64,000 nt of DNA from Actinomycetota bacterium (GCA_009699875.1 WLNI01000001.1:558001-622000); one strand, 5' to 3'. Shown: positions 47,763 to 56,335, numbered from the stretch's first letter. Notes: a model not told the origin generated them from the sequence alone. Program-made: numbers and translations.

Positions 47763-48719
47763 ATGGTCGACACCTTGGTCCCACCCCTACGCGATCGCCC
47801 TGAAGTGTTACCGAGTGAGCGACTTCTTGAAAATGGCATGCTCGCAGGAGATTTACGTGGCGACTTCAGAAGAATTGCGGACGCAAGAAATGCGCTGAGC
47901 GTGGTTGCTCTCTGGGCTGGGGTCATTCTTTTATGTGGGCTTTCTGCATGGCTCAAGCTGTGGTGGGTTGTTCTCCTTGCTTTTTTGTTGATGGGGCCAA
48001 TTCATGTCCGGTTTGCAATCTTGATGCATGAAGCAGCACACAAACTGCTCTTTTCAAAGAAACGACTCAATGATTTCGTCGGCACATGGCTGATTGCCTA
48101 CCCAGCATTCGTTCCAATCACTCTCTATCGTCGCGGTCATCTTTCTCACCATCGAGATGAGTTTGGACCTGATGAACCTGATATGGGTTTCTATCAGGGC
48201 TATCCCTGTGAACCCTCGGATCTTCGTCGGCGTCTCCTTCGAGACGCGTTGGGAATTTCAGGTTGGAAAAATTTCTGGGCATTATTGCGAGCAACGAAGA
48301 CAGCGCAAGGAAGAAACATTGCCGTCCCAATTCTTCTTATTCAGTTGGGACTTTGGGCAGGTTCTTGGATCGCAACTGGCGAGTGGTGGATCTACCCCTT
48401 GTTGTGGTGGCTTCCGTGGATGACACAGTGGAGAGTGCTGAACCGGCTCCGTGCGATCGGTGAGCACGGCGGGATGGAAAGAAGCGGTGACCGGCGAGCG
48501 ACGACTCATAATGTGAGCCAACACCTTCTTGCTCGATTCTGGTTTGTTCCCTATAACACCGGCTGGCATTTGGCACACCATGTTGATATGGGAATCCCAT
48601 GGAGGAATCTTCCCCGGTATCACGCTGAATTGGTTGCCTCTGGTTACGTGACCGATGCCATCACGTATCGGAGTTACCTCTCGCTCTGGAAAGCAGCGAC
48701 TGCCGCATCAGCTAGGTGA
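47763..48719 (+). CDS. Membrane fatty acid desaturase/hydroxylase
   Basis: 318 residues with four hydrophobic segments and the diiron histidine boxes HEAAH (about 89-93), HLSHH (about 125-129) and HLAHH (about 266-270). This is the membrane FADS-like fold. It would desaturate or hydroxylate an acyl chain, sterol or carotenoid using O2 and an external electron donor. The substrate is unknown. The stop codon is one base from the convergent mycofactocin-type SDR gene. Confidence 0.85.
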   Translation: MVDTLVPPLRDRPEVLPSERLLENGMLAGDLRGDFRRIADARNALSVVALWAGVILLCGLSAWLKLWWVVLLAFLLMGPIHVRFAILMHEAAHKLLFSKKRLNDFVGTWLIAYPAFVPITLYRRGHLSHHRDEFGPDEPDMGFYQGYPCEPSDLRRRLLRDALGISGWKNFWALLRATKTAQGRNIAVPILLIQLGLWAGSWIATGEWWIYPLLWWLPWMTQWRVLNRLRAIGEHGGMERSGDRRATTHNVSQHLLARFWFVPYNTGWHLAHHVDMGIPWRNLPRYHAELVASGYVTDAITYRSYLSLWKAATAASAR

Positions 48720-48720
48720 T

Positions 48721-49503
48721 TCACGTCGCCGTCATTCCACCATCGACTGGCAACGCAGTTCCGGTGACACCGCTCGATGCTTCTGATGCGAGCCAGCCAA
48801 TGAGTGCTGCAGGCTCCTGCGGGGTGAGAAGCCGCCCAATAAGTTGATGGTTTGCGAACTCTTCGGGTGAATCCAAGCCGTAAAGTTTGGCCGACGCTCC
48901 GAGCATGGAAGTATCCGTTGACCCAGGACAGATGGCATTGACCGTGATGCCTGTACCTGCGACATCACTCGCCAAACCTTTCACCAAACCGATGACACCG
49001 TGTTTTGCGGCAACGTATGCCGCTGCATTATGGACGCCGATCAGACCCGCTGCCGAGGACACGGCAATCATCCGTCCGTGTTCGACCGGAGACGAGACCA
49101 ATCTTGACGCAACCGCGTCGAAGAGTCGCCGAGTCCCATGCAGGTTGATATCGATCACTGTGTCATAGGCAGCGTCATCCATCTCCCAAAGCGGAACCCC
49201 GCCAGCGATGAAGCCAGCACACGCCACGCCAACATCGAGTCCACCAAACTGCTCGACCGCTGTTTCTACCGCCAATGCCATGTCAGATGCTGATCGGACA
49301 TCTCCAACCAGGGCCAATGCGTGCGAGCCATGTCGACTCACTACATGATCAAGTTCTTGTTTTGTCGCCAACGCATAGGGGATCGATGGATCATCTCGGC
49401 AGCGATCAACTGCGACAACCGACATACCTTGTGCCACGAGATTGTCTACGACGGCCGCCCCAATCCCTCGTGCGGCCCCGGTCACAATGGCAACTCGACT
49501 CAT
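48721..49503 (-). CDS. Mycofactocin-coupled SDR oxidoreductase
   Basis: A 260-residue short-chain dehydrogenase with VTGAARGIGAAV (8-19), CAGFIAGG, the catalytic Ser in AVSSAAGL and YVAAKHG (Tyr/Lys). Between β2 and β3 it has the extra segment SIPYALATKQELDHVV, a version of the (Y)PLATxxDL insertion that in mycofactocin-coupled SDRs covers a non-exchangeable nicotinamide. Such enzymes pass electrons to mycofactocin instead of free NAD. The start overlaps the mftE stop (4 bp), so it is the last gene of the mftABCE operon. The alcohol substrate is unknown. Confidence 0.85.
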   Translation of the reverse strand: MSRVAIVTGAARGIGAAVVDNLVAQGMSVVAVDRCRDDPSIPYALATKQELDHVVSRHGSHALALVGDVRSASDMALAVETAVEQFGGLDVGVACAGFIAGGVPLWEMDDAAYDTVIDINLHGTRRLFDAVASRLVSSPVEHGRMIAVSSAAGLIGVHNAAAYVAAKHGVIGLVKGLASDVAGTGITVNAICPGSTDTSMLGASAKLYGLDSPEEFANHQLIGRLLTPQEPAALIGWLASEASSGVTGTALPVDGGMTAT

Positions 49504-50195
49504 TGGTCAAACCTCTTCTCGATAGTGGTGAGCAACTGCGATGTCAGTGTGGCGAACAACGCTTCTCCCTCTTTGCGAGATGCACCCCTCGGATCACCCA
49601 GCACACCATTGTCGCTCACACTCTTGACTCCATGCTCACGTAGTGACTCCATGATCTCGCTCAATGGAGCCACCTGTCCAGTAATCCCCTCAAATTCGCC
49701 GACTCCCTCTGGCCAAAGCCAGAGAAGGAGTGACGTCTCACTCCGACCAGCATGGGCGTCCCCGCCTTCAATCGAGGGCGAAAAACAACACAGTGCATCG
49801 CCTTCGTGCCGCGCCAACTTCTCGGTCGTCGCGAGTGCCGACGCGTTTCCCCCGTGACCAGAGACAAAAACCACCCCTTGGAATGATCGACGAGCTGATC
49901 GAACGACTTCGGTTAACAACGCCGCAAGTGCTTCTGTCCCAATAGAGAGCGTCCCTGGAAAATCTTGGTGCTCGCCACTCGACCCAAGCGAAATTGTCGG
50001 CCCCATCACGAGATCGTTTCGAAGATCGCACGCCCGCTCGCAGAGGCTCTCCGCTATCAAGGTGTCGGTCCCAAGAGGGAGGTGAGGTCCGTGTTGCTCG
50101 CACGACCCAACTGCCATGATCAGTATGTGATCGGGGCTCGCTGCCACATCCATCCAGGTTCTTCTCGCTAATACCTGCGAATCACCTGGCGCCAT
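49500..50195 (-). CDS. mftE: Mycofactocin precursor peptide peptidase
   Basis: Creatininase-family metallopeptidase that releases the C-terminal Val-Tyr-derived dipeptide from modified MftA. 231 residues with metal-ligand motifs GSCEQHGPHLPLGTDT (30-45; Glu33, His35, Asp44), SGHGGNAS and GDAHAGRSETS. It sits 3 bp after mftC, where other loci have mftD in between. The start is ATG 50195. Confidence 0.92.
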   Translation of the reverse strand: MAPGDSQVLARRTWMDVAASPDHILIMAVGSCEQHGPHLPLGTDTLIAESLCERACDLRNDLVMGPTISLGSSGEHQDFPGTLSIGTEALAALLTEVVRSARRSFQGVVFVSGHGGNASALATTEKLARHEGDALCCFSPSIEGGDAHAGRSETSLLLWLWPEGVGEFEGITGQVAPLSEIMESLREHGVKSVSDNGVLGDPRGASRKEGEALFATLTSQLLTTIEKRFDQ

Positions 50196-50198
50196 GGC

Positions 50199-51326
50199 TC
50201 AAGCAGAACTGGTCAGTCGCAACGGCACGCGTGATGAGTGGTCAACAGCGGGCCCAGGACGCAACGAAACAGGGACTGATGCCATCGCCGTCTCTCCATG
50301 CCCAAACACACATTCGGGGTCAGGTCCATCAAGTGGGATGCCCGTAAAGAACTTCGCAGCCATGCAGCCGCCTTGACACGCGTCGTATGACCCACATGAT
50401 GCGCATGCACCCGCGCTCGAGGGTTCTCTCAGAGACGTAAACAATTCGGAGTCTCGCCACACTGAGGTGAAGCCTCCACCATCTCGTACGTTTCCTGCTT
50501 TGAATTCGTCATGAATCACGAAGGGGCAGGCGTAAACATCGCCTACTGGGTCAATCAAACACACCACTCGGCCTGCGCCACAGAGGTTCAGCCCGTCGAG
50601 AGACTCTCCTAACGCAGAGAGGTGAAAAAACGAGTCGCCAGTGAGGACATTGGGGTGATCAAGGAGCCATGCATACAGTTCGCGCTGTTGAACAGCGGTG
50701 GGGTGGAGTTGGTCCCATGTATCGACTCCTCTCCCGGAAGGACGAAGGCGAGTTAAACGAAGTTGCGCACCGTATCGATCGGCAAGATCTTGGAACTGTT
50801 CGATTTGGGGAATATTTTGCCTCGTCATGACCACTGAAATTTTGAACTCTCCAAAATTCGCTTCGGCAAGATTATCCATCGCTCTCGTCGCAGCAGCGAA
50901 TGAACCAGTTCCTCGAACTGCGTCGTTCGTTGCCGCATCAGCCCCGTCGACGGAAATCTGAACGTCGACGTACTCAGTCTCGGCAAGACGTTTTGCTCGA
51001 ACCTTGTCGAGCCGAGTTCCGTTCGTCGAGAATTTGACACCGACCCCTCGATCAACTGCGTGATCGAGCAGCTCGAAGAAGTCCTGTCGCACAAGCGGCT
51101 CGCCTCCACCCACGTTGACATAGAAAATCTTCAATTCAGCCATCTCGTCAATAAGTGCAAGCGCTTCAGCGGTTGAAAGTTCGTTGGGATCACGTCGCCC
51201 AGAACTCGAAAGACAGTGGATGCACGCCAAGTTGCACGCATACGTCAATTCCCAGGTCAAGCAGATCGGTGCTTGGAGCCCAAGCTTGAAGCGATCACGC
51301 AATGTTGGTTGTGTTTCAACGGACAC
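50199..51326 (-). CDS. mftC: Mycofactocin radical SAM maturase
   Basis: Decarboxylates the C-terminal Tyr of MftA and forms the Val-Tyr C-C bond using AdoMet. 375 residues. The radical-SAM cluster motif is CNLACIHC (Cys31, Cys35, Cys38), followed by GGGEPLV. The SPASM domain has LNLCGAGRVVC, GDVYACPF and ACASCGSYDACQGGC plus DPECVFG for the auxiliary clusters. It starts at a GTG overlapping mftB by 11 bp. The C-terminal ~35 residues are poorly conserved in appearance. Confidence 0.95.
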   Translation of the reverse strand: MSVETQPTLRDRFKLGLQAPICLTWELTYACNLACIHCLSSSGRRDPNELSTAEALALIDEMAELKIFYVNVGGGEPLVRQDFFELLDHAVDRGVGVKFSTNGTRLDKVRAKRLAETEYVDVQISVDGADAATNDAVRGTGSFAAATRAMDNLAEANFGEFKISVVMTRQNIPQIEQFQDLADRYGAQLRLTRLRPSGRGVDTWDQLHPTAVQQRELYAWLLDHPNVLTGDSFFHLSALGESLDGLNLCGAGRVVCLIDPVGDVYACPFVIHDEFKAGNVRDGGGFTSVWRDSELFTSLREPSSAGACASCGSYDACQGGCMAAKFFTGIPLDGPDPECVFGHGETAMASVPVSLRPGPAVDHSSRVPLRLTSSA

Positions 51327-51606
51327 CGATAACCTCCGATGTTGCTAAGCGTGCCAATGCTGCTTCGTACTGCCCTGCCTGTCCTTCTCCAACCGTCGCG
51401 ATGATTGCCCCAGATGCGGACTCGTAGTCTTCCAATACTTTCACCAACTCGACGAGTGGTCGGGACTTCAAAAAGACAAGCCGACGATTCCCATAGTGAT
51501 AGGCCAACGCGCCGAACTCTTCATCTCGAAGGGCGACTCTCTCGTCGAGACGCCACGCAAGCGTCGGATCGAACGTTGTCGAAGACGCTTTGTTGTTTTC
51601 TGACAC
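51316..51606 (-). CDS. mftB: Mycofactocin precursor chaperone (RRE protein)
   Basis: 96-residue PqqD-like protein that presents MftA to MftC. After a short polar start it reads DPTLAWRLDERVALRDEEFGALAYHYGNRRLVFL, the MftB pattern in which the RRE β-strands bind the leader. The GTG at 51606 (MSENNKAS), four bases after the mftA stop, is preferred to the ORF track's 51636, which lies inside mftA. The 3' end overlaps mftC. Confidence 0.9.
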   Translation of the reverse strand: MSENNKASSTTFDPTLAWRLDERVALRDEEFGALAYHYGNRRLVFLKSRPLVELVKVLEDYESASGAIIATVGEGQAGQYEAALARLATSEVIGVR

Positions 51607-51610
51607 GGGT

Positions 51611-51730
51611 TTAGTAGACCCCGCACATTCCATCAATAGATACTTCCTCGACTAAGAGATCCTCGACAATCTCATCGTTCTCTCCGGAATTTTCGTTGAC
51701 CTCTGAGACTGTGGTGGTTGGATCTTGCAT
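51611..51730 (-). CDS. mftA: Mycofactocin precursor peptide
   Basis: A 39-residue precursor missed by the ORF track. It begins MQDPTTTVSE, has an acidic leader (ENDEIVEDLLVEEV) and ends in IDGMCGVY, the invariant MftA core in which the terminal Val-Tyr becomes the redox dipeptide. AAGGAG eight bases before the ATG is the strongest ribosome-binding site of the locus, fitting a substrate needed in excess. mftB starts four bases after the TAA. Confidence 0.96.
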   Translation of the reverse strand: MQDPTTTVSEVNENSGENDEIVEDLLVEEVSIDGMCGVY

Positions 51731-51883
51731 GGTGATCTCCTTGGCTTTCAAAGTAGGTACCTCTATTGTCGCACCTGGTGCTCAATGTACGATACTCACT
51801 CCTTGGGCCCGTGAGACGCCATCTCTTCGGGGCGAAACCACGGCATTCTCCAGGGGGCCATTCTCTTTGGCAGGATGCCTTGT
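51731..51883. promoter_or_regulatory. Divergent mftA/mftF control region
   Basis: 153 bp between the divergent mftA and mftF starts. It contains the palindrome AGGTACCT (51750s) and a nearby ACCT/AGGT copy that could be an operator, and TTGAGC on the minus strand as a weak -35 for mftA, but no convincing -10. No regulator gene (mftR) is adjacent. Confidence 0.4.
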
Positions 51884-53365
51884 GTGAGTTCAACGTTTCC
51901 AGCACTTGCTTCTCTTGGCCTGCCTTCTCCTGGTGGACCCGACCCGCTCCCCTCAGGCTGTACCTTCCACGTGGATTCGAACACGACCTATCTCGGGCAA
52001 GGCGTCGTCGCCGGTGGTTCCCCATTTCGGCTCCGTCAGCTTTCTGATCAGGGTGCCTTGGCCTTCGAGTCGTGGGCAGCTGGCGGGCCTCTCGAGGCAG
52101 CCTTGTCGCAACAGCAGCTTGCTCGCCGACTCGTTGATGACGGGGTACTTCACCCCACATGGCCTTCAGAGGTCTTCTTAGACTTTGACGATGTCACTGT
52201 CGTGATTCCTATTCGAGATCGACCTGAGCAACTCAATGATCTTTTAGCTCAACTCGAAGAATTTCGGGTCATCGTGGTTGATGATTGTTCCGAGGACGTC
52301 AATGAGATCAGGAGGATTACGTCCCTCCATAATGTTCGCCTCGTCACACGCGATCGGCAAGGTGGTCCAGGCGCCGCACGAAATACTGGAATGCATGAGG
52401 TAACAACTCCACTCACTGTGTTTATTGATTCGGACTGCTGGCTCACCCCAGAGTGGCTTCCCCCTCTACTTGCTCACTTCACTGACCCACGGGTTGGAGC
52501 AGTCGCCCCAAGAATTCAAGGCAGCCGGGGGGCGTCATCCCGAGAACGTTTTGAACATGACGCCTCACCTCTCGATGTTGGATCCTCACCGAGTTTGGTC
52601 CGTCCTGGTTCGCCCGTGAGTTTCCTTCCTTCCGCGACGCTGCTTCTTCGAACTCGCCTTGGACCAATGCTCTTTGACGAGTCCCTCAACGGTGGCGAAG
52701 ACGTTGACCTTGTCTGGCGCCTCGCTGAATCTGGATGGCTTGTTCGTTTCGAACCCTCAAGCGTTGTCCACCACCCCATGCGAGGGACCCTCCATGGGTG
52801 GTTTGCTCAGCGCTACTTCTATGGAACGACCGCTGCACCTTTGGAGCAGCGCCACGGTGACGCAGCTGCGCCTCTCAAGGGGCCATTTTGGAACCTGCTT
52901 GGGTGGCTCTTTGTTGCCCTTGGTCTCCCTGGTCTCGGAGCCGTCTGTCTTGGCGTCTCAGTTGAGCTCTTGCGCAAACGACTCCAATCCTTTAGCGATT
53001 CTCCACTTCGTTTAGCGTGGGATCTCAGCCGATTCTCCTGGCAGCACACCCCAGCACTTTGTCGTCAGCTCGTGCGGACCTACGCCCCGCTGATGATTCT
53101 TGGATCCCTGTTTTCTCGAAGGCTTCGACGGGCCTTGCTTGTGACGCTCTCGGTTGGGACACTCGATCGTTGGCAAAAAAGCGGTAGCGACCTCGACGTC
53201 GCCTCGTTTTCCTACTGGTCTGTCCTCGATGACGTGACCTACGCTGCTGGGGTCTGGAGTGGAGTACTGAAAATGAAACGACCCGGAGCACTTCTGCCCC
53301 GGGTCACGTTCACATGGCGGAAACCTGTTCCCCCGTTTCAAAACTCTTCTTCGCAGCACACCTAG
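51884..53365 (+). CDS. mftF: Mycofactocin glycosyltransferase
   Basis: GT2-family enzyme that decorates premycofactocin with β-1,4-glucose units. About 493 residues. The N-terminal ~95 residues are the MftF-specific region (GGSPFRLRQLSDQGALAF). The GT-A domain follows, with TVVIPIRDRPEQL, VIVVDDCSED, GGPGAARNTGM and the metal motif FIDSDCWLTPEW (DSD), then NGGEDVDLVWRL. Two membrane-associated helices occur near 350-372. GTG 51884 is chosen over ATG 51875 for better spacing from GGCAGG. It runs divergently from mftABCE, and its last codons contain the terminator of the convergent dehydrogenase. Confidence 0.9.
   Translation: MSSTFPALASLGLPSPGGPDPLPSGCTFHVDSNTTYLGQGVVAGGSPFRLRQLSDQGALAFESWAAGGPLEAALSQQQLARRLVDDGVLHPTWPSEVFLDFDDVTVVIPIRDRPEQLNDLLAQLEEFRVIVVDDCSEDVNEIRRITSLHNVRLVTRDRQGGPGAARNTGMHEVTTPLTVFIDSDCWLTPEWLPPLLAHFTDPRVGAVAPRIQGSRGASSRERFEHDASPLDVGSSPSLVRPGSPVSFLPSATLLLRTRLGPMLFDESLNGGEDVDLVWRLAESGWLVRFEPSSVVHHPMRGTLHGWFAQRYFYGTTAAPLEQRHGDAAAPLKGPFWNLLGWLFVALGLPGLGAVCLGVSVELLRKRLQSFSDSPLRLAWDLSRFSWQHTPALCRQLVRTYAPLMILGSLFSRRLRRALLVTLSVGTLDRWQKSGSDLDVASFSYWSVLDDVTYAAGVWSGVLKMKRPGALLPRVTFTWRKPVPPFQNSSSQHT
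53268..53305 (-). terminator. Intrinsic terminator of the alcohol dehydrogenase, inside mftF
   Basis: On the minus strand, GACCCGGGGCA-GAAG-TGCTCCGGGTC (53305-53280) forms an 11-bp stem (one G·U) with a GAAG loop and is followed by GTTTCATTTTC. It lies 57 bp past the dehydrogenase stop and within the last 30 codons of mftF on the other strand. Confidence 0.72.
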
Positions 53366-54507
53366 AAGGCAACAACCCCACGGATGTTGATTCCTGCCTC
53401 GAGGTCGTCGTATCCCTGCTGCACGGTTTCGATGGTGTACTCATTGGTGACAAGTTCATCGATCTCGAGCATGCCTGCGTCATAGAGTTTCAAAAGGCGA
53501 GGAATCTGGACCCGGGGACTCACCGACCCAAACACTGTTCCAAGAATCGACTGGTTGAACATCGAAAGATTGAAGAGGTTCAACTCGATCTTGTCTTGGG
53601 CGAACGGAGCGATTGCCGTTGCCACGATTCGAGCATCTTTGGATCCCATCGCACACGCTGGAGCAATCATGTCGCCGGTCAAGACTCCTGGCGTCAAAAT
53701 CACCACGTCAGCCATTCGACCTTCGGTGAGTTCGGCGACAAGGAATGTCGCGTCGAGCATGTTTGAAACTCCATGCGTTGCACCAATCTTTTTGGCTCGC
53801 TCAACCTTCGAGTCAAGAGGGTCAACCGCAATAATTGCTCGGGCTCCTGCGAGGCGCGCACCTTGAATTGCACCTGACCCCACACCACCAGCACCTACAA
53901 CAACAACCACTTCACCTGGGACGACTTTGGCTCGGTCGACCGCTGACCCAAATCCGGTGGAGATTCCACAACTAATCAACGCAGCCGCTTTCAAGTTTGC
54001 ATCGGGGGCAATCTTGACCAGTGAAGCTTCGTTGACGACCATGTACTCAGAGAACGTTCCAAGCTGCGTCATCCGATTCAAGTGCTGATCGCCAAAGTGG
54101 TGACGCCACGTTCCGTCCGAGATCATGGGCCCAGCCAGCGTTGACATGCCGAGGTCACAGAGATACTGGCGTCCACTTGCACACCAGTAGCACTGGCCAC
54201 ACGCGGGGATAAAGGCAACGGCAACTCGGTCGCCCGCGGTCACGGTCTGGACCTCGGGTCCTACGGATTCGACGATGCCCGCACCTTCGTGGCCACCGAT
54301 GCAAGGAAACATTGAGTCAACGCCGAAAATCTCTAAGGTCTCTCGAGGGGCAGAAATATCTCCGGTGCGCAAGTGCTCATCAGAGTGACACATGCCCGCA
54401 TAGACCATCTTGACTTTGACTTCGTGTGCATGAGGCTCATCAATTTCAATGTCTTCTGCCGTCCATGGCTGGTAGAGACCTGTACAGATTGCTGCTCGGA
54501 CCTTCAT
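53362..54507 (-). CDS. NDMA-type zinc-dependent alcohol dehydrogenase
   Basis: 381-residue medium-chain dehydrogenase. Catalytic zinc ligands lie in GMCHSDEH (Cys38 region) and GGHEGAGIV. Structural zinc cysteines are in CGQCYWCASGRQYLC, and the Rossmann loop is VVGAGGVGSGAIQGA. The overall pattern (KVRAAICTG start, GTVFGSVSPRVQIPRLL near the end) is that of nicotinoprotein, NDMA-dependent alcohol dehydrogenases, whose tightly bound NAD is reoxidised by mycofactocin. GGAGG precedes the ATG. Convergent with mftF (4-bp overlap), supporting a role as mycofactocin client. Confidence 0.88.
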   Translation of the reverse strand: MKVRAAICTGLYQPWTAEDIEIDEPHAHEVKVKMVYAGMCHSDEHLRTGDISAPRETLEIFGVDSMFPCIGGHEGAGIVESVGPEVQTVTAGDRVAVAFIPACGQCYWCASGRQYLCDLGMSTLAGPMISDGTWRHHFGDQHLNRMTQLGTFSEYMVVNEASLVKIAPDANLKAAALISCGISTGFGSAVDRAKVVPGEVVVVVGAGGVGSGAIQGARLAGARAIIAVDPLDSKVERAKKIGATHGVSNMLDATFLVAELTEGRMADVVILTPGVLTGDMIAPACAMGSKDARIVATAIAPFAQDKIELNLFNLSMFNQSILGTVFGSVSPRVQIPRLLKLYDAGMLEIDELVTNEYTIETVQQGYDDLEAGINIRGVVAF

Positions 54508-54622
54508 AGAATTATTTCCTCCCAGTTGGCTTCCTCACGAATTCTCAGCGAGGTCAGAAAACGACCCTAGCCCGGCTTTGCGAATCATGAAAGTGGCACG
54601 ACCTCACCACAATACTGCGGCC

Positions 54623-56335
54623 CTACATTCTCTCTGGGGCCTCGATCCCTAAGAGACCGAGGCCCGTTCTCAATGTGGAGGCCGTCAACTCACAGAGTTC
54701 GAGTCGGCTGGCTTTTGTCGCCTCATCTGGGGCTTTGAGGACTGGACAAAACTCATAAAACGACGTGAACTGCTGGGCCAATGTAAAGAGATAGGTGCAG
54801 AGCTTCGATGGACTCAATGTCTCGAGAGAGTTTTCGATGGCTTCAGGAAATGCCACAAGCTGTCGAGCGAGATCCCGTTCTGCTGGCTCCGTGAGAGTGA
54901 TCTTGCCACCCGACGGCAATGAATCAGCTCGTCGAAAAATTGAACGAATACGGGCGTGAGCGTACTGGAGATAGGGGCCAGTATCGCCTTCAAAGGCCAG
55001 CATGCGGTCCCAGTCGAAGACGTAATCACGCTGCCGATCTGTCGAAAGGTCAGCAAACTTAATGGCGCCCATTGCTAGCTGATGTGCAATGACGTCAGTA
55101 TCGGATGCTTCGGCACCGCGTTCTTCAAGTGCGCTGCGTGCCCGAAGTGTTCCTTCGTCAAGGAGCCCTTTTAGCTTGACGGTCCCACCATCTCGAGTCT
55201 TGAACATCTTTCGATCGGGGCCAAGGACGTTTCCAAAAGCGACGTGTGTCGCCTGAGTATGTTCATTGAGCCATCCCGCCATGGTGGCAACGGCAAAACA
55301 CATCTCAAAATGTTGTGACTGAGGCGCACCAACCACATAGAGGATTCGATCCGCATTGAGATGACTCACCCGATCTCGTATGGCTGCTAAATCGGTGGCG
55401 GCATAGCCGTAACCTTCATCGGATTTTCGAACGATGAGGGGAAGTGGTTCACCATCTCGGTTGACAAAGCCCTCCGGGAAGACGCAGAGTGCTCCGTCAG
55501 AGTCGACGAGGAGCCCAGCTGCCTCGAGATCAGCAACAACATCATCAAGCATGTCGTTGTAGGCCGACTCCCCGACCACGTCGGTCTCACGCAGTCCAAC
55601 CCCTAGTTCTTCATAGACCGCGTCAAAATAATGAATTGACTCAGCGACTAAAACTCTCCACAGTCGAAGTGTCTCCTCGTCTCCACCTTGCAACAGGACA
55701 ACTCGGGAGCGGCTCCGTTCTTTGAAAGTATCGTCTGCATCAAATTTTCCTCGAGCTTCGCGATAAAAACCGTCAAGATCTCCAACAGAAAGATTCGCGA
55801 CCGCATTATCTTCGCCAAGATCAACAAGATGCTCAATCAGCATCCCAAACGGCGTACCCCAATCGCCGATGTGATTCCGGCGCAGCACCTGGTGGCCTAC
55901 AAACTCCAAAATTCGACACAACGAATCCCCAATGACGGTGGAGCGAAGGTGTCCGACATGCATTTCTTTCGCTACATTCGGGGCTGAGTAGTCCACGACA
56001 ACAACTTGTGCCTTCTCTGCGGCCGAAACCCCGAGGGCCTCGTCAGCACCCATCTCCTCAAGTTGGGAAATCAGGGCCTCGTCAGAAACCGTGAGGTTTA
56101 AGAATCCAGGTCCAGCGATCTCAACGGAATCGACGAGTCCTTGGAAGTCGACGTGGTCGACGATCTCTTGGGCCACGTCTCTTGGGGGTCGACCAAGTCG
56201 TTTTGCCAAGCCCATGACGCCGTTGACTTGAAAGTCAGCGTGATCACTTCGTCGCAACACGGGATCGGCCCCTTGTTCAAGGCGGTCGAAACCTGGCGTC
56301 AGGCTGTCAAAAAGTTTTTCGGCGAGGGTGGCCAC
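54623..56335 (-). CDS. argS: Arginyl-tRNA synthetase
   Basis: Class I synthetase, 570 residues. The ArgRS N-terminal Add1 domain covers about 1-100. The HIGH motif appears as HVGH in APNVAKEMHVGHLRSTVIGDS. The second signature is divergent (DRKMFKTRDGG). The C-terminal DALR anticodon-binding domain ends LLGIEAPERM. The next lysine-pathway gene (lysA) lies 9 kb away instead of directly downstream as in mycobacteria. Confidence 0.97.
   Translation of the reverse strand: MATLAEKLFDSLTPGFDRLEQGADPVLRRSDHADFQVNGVMGLAKRLGRPPRDVAQEIVDHVDFQGLVDSVEIAGPGFLNLTVSDEALISQLEEMGADEALGVSAAEKAQVVVVDYSAPNVAKEMHVGHLRSTVIGDSLCRILEFVGHQVLRRNHIGDWGTPFGMLIEHLVDLGEDNAVANLSVGDLDGFYREARGKFDADDTFKERSRSRVVLLQGGDEETLRLWRVLVAESIHYFDAVYEELGVGLRETDVVGESAYNDMLDDVVADLEAAGLLVDSDGALCVFPEGFVNRDGEPLPLIVRKSDEGYGYAATDLAAIRDRVSHLNADRILYVVGAPQSQHFEMCFAVATMAGWLNEHTQATHVAFGNVLGPDRKMFKTRDGGTVKLKGLLDEGTLRARSALEERGAEASDTDVIAHQLAMGAIKFADLSTDRQRDYVFDWDRMLAFEGDTGPYLQYAHARIRSIFRRADSLPSGGKITLTEPAERDLARQLVAFPEAIENSLETLSPSKLCTYLFTLAQQFTSFYEFCPVLKAPDEATKASRLELCELTASTLRTGLGLLGIEAPERM

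Noticed and set aside
45488-54507. Integrated mobile element at tRNA-Arg
   Set aside because: No integrase, transposase, phage gene or repeat of the tRNA 3' end was found; only the gene-order argument for an accessory block remains.
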